NCBI GenBank assembly: GCA_030374735.1
Contig: JASCIV010000574.1
Coordinates: 1-16,308, forward strand
Reading direction: 5' to 3'
DNA length: 16,308 nt
From: Gracilaria caudata
Taxonomy: Eukaryota; Rhodophyta; Florideophyceae; Gracilariales; Gracilariaceae
Under the pieces are notes generated by a model, which was given only the letters and a program-made list of their open reading frames with translations, searched no databases and was not told the origin of the DNA. Every line of letters starts with the position of its first letter. Position 1 is the first letter of the stretch. The translations under genes were made by a program, and so were the position numbers. Shown one piece after another: positions 8,277-16,308 of the stretch.

Positions 8277-8530
8277 GGAAGTTCGGCCAAATTGTCGTTA
8301 ATCTCGTCGAGACAAACGCTGTGTTTGAAAAGGAAGTCATGCAGAGAATCTTCGCAAGCCACGAATTGTACTTTGATACGATCGTCTGTGCCATTCTCAT
8401 CGGCGGCAGCCGCAGCGGCCGCTTCCTCTCTTTCGACAGATTCCTCTTTCACTTTTTTAGCTTCATGTTCCATAACAGAAGACGGAGCAGGCTCTGATGT
8501 GTCATCGGCGGCACCAATACTGAGCGACAT
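8267..8530 (-). CDS. Hypothetical acidic protein, first exon
   Basis: An ATG at 8530-8528 opens 88 codons. The N-terminal half is acidic and of low complexity, with an Ala run (REEAAAAAAADENG) of the kind found in disordered tails. The second half is fold-like (RIKVQFVACEDSLHDF, then SVCLDEINDNLAELPQHF). After CACTTT comes GTGAGT, a good 5' splice site (8266-8261). A strong pyrimidine tract ending in TGTGTCAG lies at about 8140-8116. Splicing these would put TAA directly after PQHF and end the protein at 88 residues. Read without splicing, the frame continues into the GC-rich tandem array to 7493. I do not recognise the family. Confidence 0.35.
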
Positions 8531-8766
8531 GATGAAAGGCGAAGATGAGGAACGAAATGAGGTACAGAATTGGTAGTCATGATATCGGTCTCCGCCAAGG
8601 CCTAGATATAGGCACCAATTCAGGATCATTGTCGACAAGTAATAAAGAAGAAACAAAACTGCACTTTAACAAACCGTCATATAAGATGGGAATGGATCGA
8701 TCTTCAATAATTTATCAAATGGACTGCAGTTGGAAAATTGTTCAGAAATGCTAAACATAGATAACT

Positions 8767-8888
8767 TAGTTTACGGAAGTAGTGACGAACTGTATCATGC
8801 TACAATAGAGGCTATGCAGACTGATAGGAGTCTATATAAAACCCCGAGATAACGGCCTAAGCGCCACCTTCTCTCTCGGGCAGACCAC
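8767..8888 (+). promoter_or_regulatory. Putative core promoter and start region, plus unit
   Basis: An upstream box TAGTTTACGGAA (8767-8778) and TATA box TCTATATAAA (8831-8840) are followed by CCCCGAG, then a pyrimidine-rich start region leading into CTCGGGCAGACCAC (8875-8888). Transcription probably starts near 8865-8872. The evidence is conservation of all elements and their spacing in the opposite-strand copy at 10437-10559, while the sequence between them has diverged. Confidence 0.6.
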
Positions 8889-9082
8889 CTCAACTTCTGA
8901 ACCTCGTTCATTTTCACAACCCCCACTCTATCACAGCATTCTACTTTTACCTGCTTTTCTTTATCCTACCTTCCCGGCTCTTTCTCCCTCTCTCTCTTAT
9001 AATCCTTTCTTTTTCCGAGCGGCGCGCTTTCCCCCTGCACGTTCATTCCTTTTCCAAATACTGAGGAACCGCCTCTAAATAG

Positions 9083-9247
9083 GTTTGCTTGTGCTTGAGG
9101 TCTTCCTCTCTTTTGATTTATATTGCCCCCGTCGTTTGTCAGGCTTTTGCCGTCTTGTTACCATTTTGGTATTCTGTAGCTATTGGTTCTTTACTTTTTG
9201 TGATTCATCTCATCATCACGCTACCATTCTTGTTATTGCCTCTTCAG
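9083..9247 (+). other. Putative leader intron, plus unit (165 bp)
   Basis: The boundaries are AG|GTTTGC on the left and CTCTTCAG|GCTGGT on the right. The same boundary motifs recur in the minus unit (AG|GTTTAC and TTTTCTAG|GCTGGT), while the sequence between them differs in length and content. GTTTGC is a weak 5' splice site, so the intron is an inference from the pairwise comparison. Confidence 0.4.
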
Positions 9248-9315
9248 GCTGGTACCCCCCGGCATTTTCCTTGTTCCCTGGGTTGACACCCGCGTCATCC
9301 TGTGTTTTTCACAAT

Positions 9316-9438
9316 ATGACGTCGACACGTAGAATAGAACGCCTGCGGCGTCTAACAGCAATGATAGTCCGATATTGGTCATTACAGTACCCCAACCTTC
9401 CGATCTCGGCGAGATCTTGGCGTTCTTTAAATTGGTAA
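9316..9438 (+). CDS. Short ORF of the plus unit (40 residues)
   Basis: This is the first ATG after the putative spliced leader. It encodes a basic peptide beginning MTSTRRIERLRRL. The matching position in the minus unit also carries an ATG followed six bases later by ACA. The frame ends in TAA at 9436-9438; GGTAAAT just before could be a 5' splice site, so more exons are possible. No family recognised. It may be a degenerate coding remnant. Confidence 0.25.
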   Translation: MTSTRRIERLRRLTAMIVRYWSLQYPNLPISARSWRSLNW

Positions 9439-9440
9439 AT

Positions 9441-9524
9441 TCAGACAAAGTGTAAAATAGGCTGAATCTTTGTGATAGATGCCAGCGTCATGTCGCAACG
9501 ACGAAACCTAACTGTAAACACCAT
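9441..9524 (-). CDS. Short ORF of the minus unit (27 residues)
   Basis: The ATG at 9524-9522 follows the putative leader of the minus unit and encodes MVFTVRFRRCDMTLASIT and a few more residues before TGA at 9443-9441. Its start context (TTTTTC, a few bases, ATG, six bases, ACA) matches the plus unit. The two ORFs end 2 bases apart, tail to tail. Their peptide sequences are hardly similar beyond the first residues, so coding function is doubtful. Confidence 0.22.
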   Translation of the reverse strand: MVFTVRFRRCDMTLASITKIQPILHFV

Positions 9525-9580
9525 TTTGAGAAAAACGAGAACGGTGCGGGTGGTGACAACCAAAGTGCTCAAGAACCAGC

Positions 9581-10201
9581 CTAGAAAAGCAAAACAAACC
9601 GATAGATGTAGCTTAGTGGTTTGCAAAGAAAACAAAACGAACAGGAACAGGCCTATGCCCACAAGAACCAAAAGTAGATAAAGATTAACGAGACGAAAGG
9701 AATGATGAACAGTAGTAAGCGCAGAACAAACCTGTATCGCCAGCAACGATCGGTAGCACAACGACACCAATAGAACTGAACACTCCAACACAAGACAGAT
9801 AACGAACGATGTAATGAAAGAGTCGCAAATCGCCCAAAGACTTAGGTCTAGTTATGAGCTCCAATCCAAAGAAGAAAAGCTGAACAACAGCCAATACGCA
9901 CGATTAACTTCTATATCTAATGCGCGGCTGCAGTCCAATTGAACGCCAGACCACAAGGTCCGGAGAACGAGAGTGAAAGAGGGAACAAAAGGTAACAGAA
10001 TAGATGATGATGAGGAGTGAAAGAAAGCTTTGAACGGTGTGGGAGATGCTGAGACGAAGCAGTGGCCAGAACGTAGATCTGCAGCCGAAAGTGAGCAAGT
10101 AAGGCAACAGACCAAAATAAAGATAGAAAAGCAAACGAAGATAACAGACCAATAAGGAGACAGGAGACAAAACGGAAGGGAAGGATCATTCTGTAGTAAA
10201 C
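9581..10201 (-). other. Putative leader intron, minus unit (621 bp)
   Basis: On the minus strand it runs from GCCTCTAG|GTTTAC to a pyrimidine tract ending TTTTCTAG|GCTGGT. The interior is strongly pyrimidine-rich. It corresponds to the 165-bp putative intron of the plus unit. Open frames seen within it on the minus strand are hydrophobic because of the T-rich composition and are not called as genes. Confidence 0.38.
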
Positions 10202-10436
10202 CTAGAGGCTGAATGAAAACGAAACAGCTGAGCAGGTGTGCAAGACTAGCTCATCGTAGGGCCGCACCCCGCTACTAGCGGTTGACAGAGCGGGAGACTA
10301 AGCCGCCCGAAACAAAAGAAAAGAAAGAGGAAGAAAGTTTGGTGGAAGGGAAGCACTGACTGTGCTGAAGGAGGGTGGGGGTGCCAAAGGAGGGAAAATG
10401 TCTGCAAGGGAGAGAGCAGTGTTCTGACAGGAGGCA

Positions 10437-10559
10437 GTGGTCTGCCCGAGTGAGAAGTCGACGGCGGTGGCCGTCCACTCGGGGTTTATATAGACAATTC
10501 ATAAATTGAATGCACTCCTACAATGCATAGTACGATAGCTATTTTCGTTCCGTAAACTA
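10437..10559 (-). promoter_or_regulatory. Putative core promoter and start region, minus unit
   Basis: On the minus strand TAGTTTACGGAA (10559-10548), TCTATATAAA (10494-10485), CCCCGAG and CTCGGGCAGACCAC (10450-10437) occur in the same order and spacing as in the plus copy at 8767-8888. It points toward the plus unit, so the two promoters converge. Confidence 0.6.
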
Positions 10560-11620
10560 GGGTACTATTTCTAGATTTGCATCGTTACAAGAGTAGAGGG
10601 AAATATCCTGTGTCAGCCGAGCTCACCATCCTATAAGAGTTTGTCCGTAAGATTCATGTCACGCCATCAATGCGTGATTCGATTGGGAGCTGCACAGCTG
10701 GGTCGCGGTGTGTGGCTGTGGTGCACGTTTGATTGGCTCTGCATGGGCAAGGCGGCCCTCTTCACGCTTTTTGCCCGCGCGCGCAACTTACTGAAGATGG
10801 GCGCTGGCTGCGCTCGTCCCTTTGTCGCTGTACGGGAAAGCCGAGCGTGACGGCAGCGCGAGATTGCGTAATAACATGACGGCGATGTGTTGTTTTGGAA
10901 GCGGTTGACGGCAGTAGTAGCGACGCGGCACACGGAGTTGCTCCAGCTCTTAGTGGTTTCTCTAGCATCGTGGTGGCTGCGCAGTGGCGGCGCACGCAAC
11001 GAGGAACGACTTATTGTGAGCACAGCACACGCCATCACAGTGCTTTCGTGTATACCAGTACCATTAGTACCGCAGGCCGACAATAACAGCGACAGCACCA
11101 GTCCTGGGGAGTGTGAGGCATAGCGGCGGCGACGCGACGGCTAAAGAAAGCTTTTCAGTGTGTCGTTGCAGCGGTCGTGAGGCTGCGGCGCACGGCAAAA
11201 GCGGACGACAACGGCAGCGCAGAGTTCGACGGAGGCGGTCGTTGTGCCGCGCACGGGCGCTCTGCGCGTTGGTATAGGTCTCGAAGCTGGTGGAAGCTGC
11301 GCTCCTTATATGCTTTTGTGACCGAGATAACGGAAAGACTGAGATACCGAAAAAAATATGGGGGAGTTGTCCATCTGCGAAACATCTCCCCAGAATCAGC
11401 CACCACACTAACGCATAATACGGCGAATCGAAAAAGAACCACGTTCAGAATTCCTCTGCAGACGCTTGCAATCAAAACTTCCTTTCGTCACCAAGAGAGA
11501 CAAAATTGCCAAAACAATTCTCGGCGGCAGTATGGTGCCATTATGAAAACAACTGAGCAACTGCTCTTGCCTTGTCTTCTGTACTGTATCTCAACTCCTT
11601 TATAGCCATGGAAAAGCAAA
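10560..11620. other. Stretch without a recognisable gene
   Basis: GC-rich at 10640-11280, with CG-alternating runs such as CCGCGCGCGCAA, then more balanced. Long frames are open on both strands at once, as GC-rich sequence allows. None has a recognisable domain or a clear start. The composition resembles that of 7600-8050, but I could not align the two. Confidence 0.45.
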
Positions 11621-12640
11621 AGTGTCAAACAGTGGGGAGTTATTAGACCTTCAACGAAGTTTATCTGTTTTTATGTAGTCCGTCTGTGTCTTGATATTGT
11701 ACTATACTAACCTATCAATACGCTTAATAGTTACGAATTTGTACATAAATTAAATTTGATCATTTCTTTTGTGCACAATTAGAACCTAAACTTTCTGAGC
11801 TCAATCACATATTATCTTGTCTATCTATATTGCAGCGATTACAATTCCTGGTTACAGTGCGAGCATCAACTCCTGTATGTCTGTTTTGAGCGATGCGCAG
11901 TAAATTTGCATACTATTCTGCATACGCAGAAGCTGTTGATACAAGAAATTGATTAGATTCAAGCAAAGTTCTTTGCTGTATATTATTACGGAAAGTAGCA
12001 TTGTAAATAAGTTGAACCTTTGAGTAATTTACACGTACTTTGCGCAGTAAGGGAAGTCTTACACAAATATTTGTGTAAACGTAACAGTTAGAATTTGCAG
12101 AACTGAGTCGATGTTTGCAAGTATAGTACCTACAATACCAATTAACCAAATTACTTACTAACATGCACAACTTTTACGTATGTACATTGTCTGTTTCATA
12201 TGCTGTTTGTTCCAAAAAGCATCAAACTAGCTTACAATTGGTAGAGCAGAACAACCCGAACAATATGTATTTTTTTCCTATATTTATGGCAAAATAAAAG
12301 CTAATGTGCTGTACATAGTACTAAATGTAGTCAAGAATTGTAGTTTCAAATTGTATACAAGGTATCTTATCTTTACGTAGATGATTTGTAATTGCGCATG
12401 AACGCACTATTTTTGTATAGGAGCGATACTTGTTCAGTAGGTTATTTGCAAAACGGTGCCATAGGCTGCAGCTGCGTGAAGACGAACAACTTGATTGAAT
12501 GCGTGTCATGCGTGCAATCAGGCCCGTTCTTAACTAGGCGTGAATTCACGCGTGAACGAAAATGTGAACGAGAATAATTTGAGAGCTTCAAGAAATTAAG
12601 TTCTGTAAGTAGGCACACGTTTAGGACGTGTAAAGTCCCG
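11621..12640. other. AT-rich stretch without a recognisable gene
   Basis: The sequence turns sharply AT-rich with only short frames. It contains a perfect 20-bp palindrome (12059-12078) and a 12-bp palindrome CGTGAATTCACG near 12539. No RNA gene or promoter is identified. Confidence 0.5.
12059..12078. repeat. Perfect 20-bp palindrome
   Basis: TTACACAAATATTTGTGTAA equals its own reverse complement, with no spacer. In AT-rich DNA this is less surprising than the GC-balanced palindromes elsewhere in the window. It could be a dimeric protein-binding site, but nothing nearby supports that. Confidence 0.85.
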
Positions 12641-12994
12641 GGAGCTCCTCATCTGGCCCAGTGGTGGAGAGCGCTGATCCTCTCTCCCCGCATTGTGTGC
12701 ACACGCAGATCCGCTACCACCGGCAATTCTGTATAACGGGGGATCGAGTTAAGCATTCTGCGACGTAAGGCTACTTTCTATCAAAGTCCTACTTGGGGGA
12801 TCAAATATTTGCGCAGCGGAAAGTTCTGCGTCAATTACGCCGCAGAGCAGGGCTACGCATGTCGCGGCTAATGCTTGCCCTTGCCGCGCCAACCTATTCA
12901 ACTATGTTCGCACATCCGGTGTACACCGGCGCCGCGATTGCGATCGGCTCCGTCTTGCTCTTTCGCGACCGATCATTTTGACGTCCTGAAGGCG

Positions 12995-14270
12995 ATGGCG
13001 GCCATAACATCTTCCGGATTGCTATCCGGATTAGCTTCGGTAATGCTTAACGCGTGCGTAATAGATCTCTACCGCTGCGTATTAGAGATATCAGAGAAGT
13101 CCTTGCAAGTCAAAAAACCAGTGCGACGTAGGCAATCGTGCAACGTAGAGCGTACTACTTCTTTCGAAGTTATCGCGGAGCGTCTGAACACTCGAAAGTT
13201 CAAGATAGCTTTCCGGCTCTCGCGAGAAGAATTCAACTTGCTACAGGAGAAGGTAAGGCCGTTCATGACCAAGAACCAAGAAAGGGCCTCCCGATTCCGC
13301 AAGAGTGTCATTCCCCGCGCCGATCGACTGCGTATAGCACTGAGAATGCTATCCCGATCATCCTATTTGGATGTAATGATAGGTTTTCAGGTAGGCCACT
13401 CGACCGTCTACTCTATTTTTCAGGAAACCAGGAAGGTTCTCTTACAAGTTCTACATTTGCCAGGGGTTCCGAAGTCAATTGATGATTTAAACGAGCTCTC
13501 TCTAGGGTTCAAACATTCAAGAAGAAATATGAGTCCCTTCACTGGGTGCGTTGGTGCGCTGGACGGGATTGCAATAAAGATCAGGAAGCCTTCATGTAGC
13601 CATGCGGCTGCATTTTATGGACGCAAGGGCTTCTTCTCGATTCCCGCCCAGGCTTTAGTGTATTCTCAGTATGGCTTTTTGGATGTCTCGATCCGATGTG
13701 TGGGATCGACGCATGACGCTCTGGCGCATGCTGTTTCGGAGCTGGGCAAGGTATCTGGCTGACCAAAACCTGCCCATGGAATTTTGGATTGTTGGGGATG
13801 AGGCGTACCTTTGCACTGAGAGCCTAATCGTTCCAATTCCGAAGTCTCAGGTGACCTATCGACATGAAGATGCATTTAATTTCTATCTCTCTTCACTGAG
13901 GGTGCATGTCGGACAAGCATTTGGCATGCTGGTTGCACGCTTTCGTATTCTAGGTAAGTTGGAATATGACGTTGACATCTGTTGCCAGATAATCTGTGTG
14001 TGCATGCGACTTCATAATTTTTGTATCTACAACAGACAGGGTAGCTTGAAAGAGCTTACGGAGGAAGAAGTATGTGATAGGAACGAAGACGTAAAAGCGT
14101 GGTATGCTCTCTGCAAAAAGAGAGGTTGGGACGTGTCTGACAGCGGTGGTGAGTCTTTGGGAAGGGAGGATGTTTCCCGAAAGAGAGACTCTGTGGTGGC
14201 GGTAATTGAGGAAAAAGGTCTTACGCGGCCTACCGGTCTGGGAGTTCCAGATAGTTTTGAGGAACGGTGA
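12995..14270 (+). pseudogene. PIF/Harbinger-type transposase, frameshifted
   Basis: Cut-and-paste DNA transposase of the DDE_Tnp_4 superfamily. From ATG 12995 (MAAITSSGLLSG) the first frame carries a helix-rich N-terminal part (LSREEFNLLQEKVRPF, LRIALRMLSRSSYLDVMIGF, GHSTVYSIF), the first catalytic Asp in GALDGI (13562-13564) and the second in STHDALAH (13715-13717). It stops at VSG. The reading continues in the next frame as YLADQNLPMEFWIVGDEAYL, then FNFYLSSLRVHVGQAFGMLV and ARFRIL, to TGA at 14270. One extra G near 13752 explains the break. The combined length of about 425 residues fits the family. The residue before QAFG is Gly (GGA, 13911-13913) where the family has the probable catalytic Glu. 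So it is likely inactive twice over. I could not identify terminal inverted repeats or the companion Myb-like gene. Confidence 0.85.
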
Positions 14271-14521
14271 TGGAGTAGCTTCCAGTCACCCTCACTCTCA
14301 AATTCAAACTGTTTGCAATCGAAGCCGTGCCTTTGTTAATGGCGTTTTGCTCGCGCTCGCTAGGGCATCGTTGGCGAGAACGCGTTCTTTCGTGGTTACA
14401 TCTACTCAGGTTGCGCTGCCTTGATTCTACTGGATGCTGATGAGAGTAGTACTCTTCTAACCTCGAAGCTGTTCGAGTTTTTGAGCGGCGGATCGCACAA
14501 TCTCTGTCTCTATCGTGTTGC

Positions 14522-14587
14522 AGTAGCATACGATTGGAGTTGCCTGCTCACTGATCAGGGATCAGGCAACTCCATTCGTATGCTACT
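14522..14587. repeat. 66-bp imperfect palindrome
   Basis: Outer arms 14522-14546 and 14563-14587 pair at 24 of 25 positions. The inner bases also pair partly around a central TGATCA (14552-14557). It sits between the transposase and the first recognisable ATPase sequence. There is no clear target duplication. It resembles the palindromes at 3319-3442 in size and lack of spacer but not in sequence. Confidence 0.9.
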
Positions 14588-14649
14588 TCAACATTGTTTT
14601 CTCCAGTCCATCGTTGGGTTGTCGGATGTGGTACTTTGTTCATGGCTCT

Positions 14650-16308
14650 GTTGGTGTTTTACACGTGATACCGTATCGCTTAAGAAAAGGACAACGCCAA
14701 CTGTACAAAGACATTTTGGAAAAAAATGGTACATTAGAAGCCACGCAGTCAGGGGTTTTCTATGGAGTTATGAACGTTCTGATGCATCTTCGTAAGGTTT
14801 GCAATCACCCTGACCTCTTTGGAGGATGTCCAGTACAATCCCTATATTCTTGCTCTGCCGTTTTCTATCCAGTTCCTAATATTATCGCTCGCATTTGAGG
14901 AAGACGGCAGAAACGACGTGACACTGTGGCTTTTGGGGCTAGACTTTCAGTTCGGCGAATCGAAGTCGGTTGGGAAATGGTACGAAGACGAAATCGCCCT
15001 CATTTCGGCGGTGAAGTCTGTGCGGGGTGACTTGGGAAACAAAAGGAGCGTTGAGTCTCTCGAAGAAATTTTTGGCTTTGTACCCAGCGGCCCCGGTGGT
15101 CATCGTGCCCTATCTCGCAAAGCTGCGTCTCGCAAGGCTACCTTGCACCATCAAGTGCTTATAATCGCCTTAAGAATCCGGCAACGTGTCTTACTTGTGT
15201 TCAAAATGACAACTTCTTCGCTAAGACGATTGCTTCACTTGCCCATAGCTACGTTTCTGCGAAGATGAGATGATGCGTTCCAGAGAACGAGACCAATTCC
15301 ACCTATTCAACCGAAAGTCATCCGGACTTCGGGCTCTTTTCCGTGAGTTTGAGGTTCGAAGCCAATTCACGATACCGGACACAGGACTTGTTCAGTGGGA
15401 TTGCGGGAAGCTTCAAACACTGGAACTGTAAATTGTGAATTGAGAGCTCGAAATTCTCGCGCACTGATCTTCACACAGATGACGAGGATGTTGGAAATTT
15501 TGGAGTCATTTCTTAATCTCCATTGTTGTCGTTATCTTCGTCTAGATAGGACGACAAAGACTGATGATAGACAGAGAGTAGTAGAGAGGTTCAACGCTGA
15601 TGCAAGAATTTTCTGCATGATTCTAACCACTCGGGCTGGTGGAGTCGGATTTAATCTGACAGGTACCGATACCGTGATTTTCTGTGACTCTGAGTAAAAT
15701 CCCGCCATAGACAACCAGGCCCAAGATCGAGCGCATCGTATTGGTCAGACGAAGCCTGTTCATATCTATCGGTTTATTTCCGAGCAAACAGTAGAAGAGA
15801 GCATTTGAAACTGGCCATGGAGAAGAGAACTTTGAAACAACAGAATACATCACAAGACGAGTTTACCATAGATGCCATGCGGAGAGTGCGAGGGCTGCCG
15901 AAGTTTGACAACTCTGTTGATAAGAGCAGTGTGGGGGTGGCATTTTCCCTCTCAGCGAATGTTGAGAAAGCGGGGACTGTCAAGAACGGTTTTCGGAACA
16001 GCGCGGAACCAGATCATGATGAGAAGAAGCCGTTTTACACGCCAGAGAACGGGAGGAATACATCCCCTTCCGACAAGTCTGAGAGGCCGTCACATAATGT
16101 TGATATTCAAAGCTCTTGTGGGCAGTTCAAGGGATTTGGAGCTGGCAAAGTCGTCGAAGCACTTCCTCTTCGAGGAAAGGTTGAAAGAATGTCCCCCGAA
16201 TGTGATAGGGACAAAGACTTAGACGAATATCAGAACATAGCCTCAAAACTTCTTGCCAGGGAAGACGAACGAGAAGAGATGGCTCTACAAGTTGCCGAGA
16301 AAGAGAGA
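14650..16308 (+). pseudogene. SWR1/SRCAP-type SNF2 ATPase, 3' part, multiply broken
   Basis: SWR1-class enzymes use ATP to exchange H2A for H2A.Z in nucleosomes. The window holds the second RecA-like lobe and part of the tail. In order: HVIPYRLRKGQRQLYKDIL, LMHLRKVCNHPDLFGG, ILALPFSIQF, GLVQWDCGKLQTLEL, ALIFTQMTRMLEILESFLN, a motif V region TRAGGVGFNLTGTDTVIF, motif VI QAQDRAHRIGQTKPVHIYRF, EQTVEESI, then a charged tail (IASKLLAREDEREEM, AEKER) still open at the window end. Breaks: frameshifts near 14839, before 15264, near 15430 and at 15803-15807, and TAA (15695-15697) where motif-conserved Trp of D-x-WNP is expected. Gly of the LRLDG motif reads Arg. The first ATPase lobe with the Walker motifs is not present upstream; the transposase lies there instead. 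Subfamily choice rests on IFTQMTRML and CNHPDLF and is not certain against INO80. Confidence 0.85.

Larger units (their letters stand above)
8767..10559. repeat. Diverged inverted duplication of two convergent transcription units
   Basis: The plus-strand unit (8767 to about 9438) and the minus-strand unit (10559 to about 9441) share an ordered series of motifs: TAGTTTACGGAA, TCTATATAAA(A)CCCCGAG, CTCGGGCAGACCAC, a pyrimidine-rich leader, GCCTCTA..GGTTT[GA]C, AGGCTGGT, CACCCGC, TTTTTC and ATGnnnnnnACA. The TATA box and CTCGGGCAGACCAC start 44 bases apart in both, and the first box starts 64-65 bases before the TATA box in both. The units differ mainly in the length of the putative intron (165 against 621 bp). 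It could be a foldback-type mobile element, an inverted gene duplication, or two members of a promoter family. Confidence 0.75.

Noticed and set aside
7493..8656. A 387-codon open frame on the minus strand
   Set aside because: Only its 8530-8267 part looks like protein. The rest runs through a splice-site-like boundary, a T-rich tract and a GC-rich tandem array that is open in several frames on both strands.
9904..10189. Hydrophobic minus-strand frames that look like membrane proteins
   Set aside because: They lie in a T-rich segment inferred to be an intron or leader. Runs of Phe, Leu and Ser are the expected translation of such sequence.
11177..11605. A 142-codon plus-strand frame in GC-rich DNA
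   Set aside because: It starts at GTG, has no domain, and overlaps equally long open frames on the other strand.
12521..12532. GGCCCGTTCTTA as a possible terminal inverted repeat of the PIF/Harbinger element
   Set aside because: I found no matching inverted copy downstream of the transposase before or after the palindrome at 14522.
15695..15697. TAA at a conserved Trp position, considered as a reassigned stop codon
   Set aside because: Other stops (TAG at a Cys site, TAA at a Tyr site in the metacaspase) fall at unrelated residues and occur together with frameshifts. This fits pseudogene decay, not a code change.
1..16308. CRISPR arrays, prokaryotic operons, rRNA genes
   Set aside because: There are no regularly spaced repeats with unique spacers, no ribosome-binding-site-led gene clusters and no rRNA-like conserved blocks.

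Overview
This window reads as nuclear DNA of a eukaryote. It has spliceosomal-type intron signals (GTGAGT, TACTAAC, AG), an LTR retroelement, a PIF/Harbinger-type transposase, and broken copies of eukaryote-specific genes (a metacaspase and a SWR1/SRCAP-type SNF2 ATPase). There is no bacterial operon layout. The metacaspase resembles type II, a class known mainly from plants and algae, so an algal genome (for example a red alga) is my best guess, but the species cannot be fixed from this sequence.

Left part (1-3450): two inverted repeats open the window. They are followed by a structurally complete LTR element (169-2633) with LTRs of about 324 bp, TGTTGAT...ATCAACA ends and a 5-bp target duplication (GCTCC). 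I see no gag-pol genes in it; its interior holds a decayed reading frame and a 23-26 bp tandem array. A 35-bp tandem duplication and two back-to-back long palindromes follow.

Middle part (3450-8760): a decayed type II metacaspase (3849-4935) still has a recognisable 86-bp intron, and a stop codon sits exactly where the catalytic cysteine should be. After that come about 3 kb with no recognisable gene, a GC-rich degenerate 54-61 bp tandem array (about 7600-7960), and a small locus with plausible reading frames on both strands (8154-8530).

The most unusual structure is at 8767-10559. Two homologous transcription-unit-like sequences face each other. Each has the same upstream box, TATA box, start-region motif at identical spacing, intron-like leader and short ATG frame, and the two short frames stop 2 bases apart.

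Right part (10560-16308): GC-rich then AT-rich sequence without recognisable genes, a PIF/Harbinger-type transposase broken by one frameshift and a probable loss of the catalytic Glu, a 66-bp palindrome, and the 3' half of a SWR1/SRCAP-like ATPase with several frameshifts and a stop, running off the window end. Every conserved gene I recognise here is broken. The region therefore looks like a repeat-rich graveyard, unless part of the indel load comes from assembly error.
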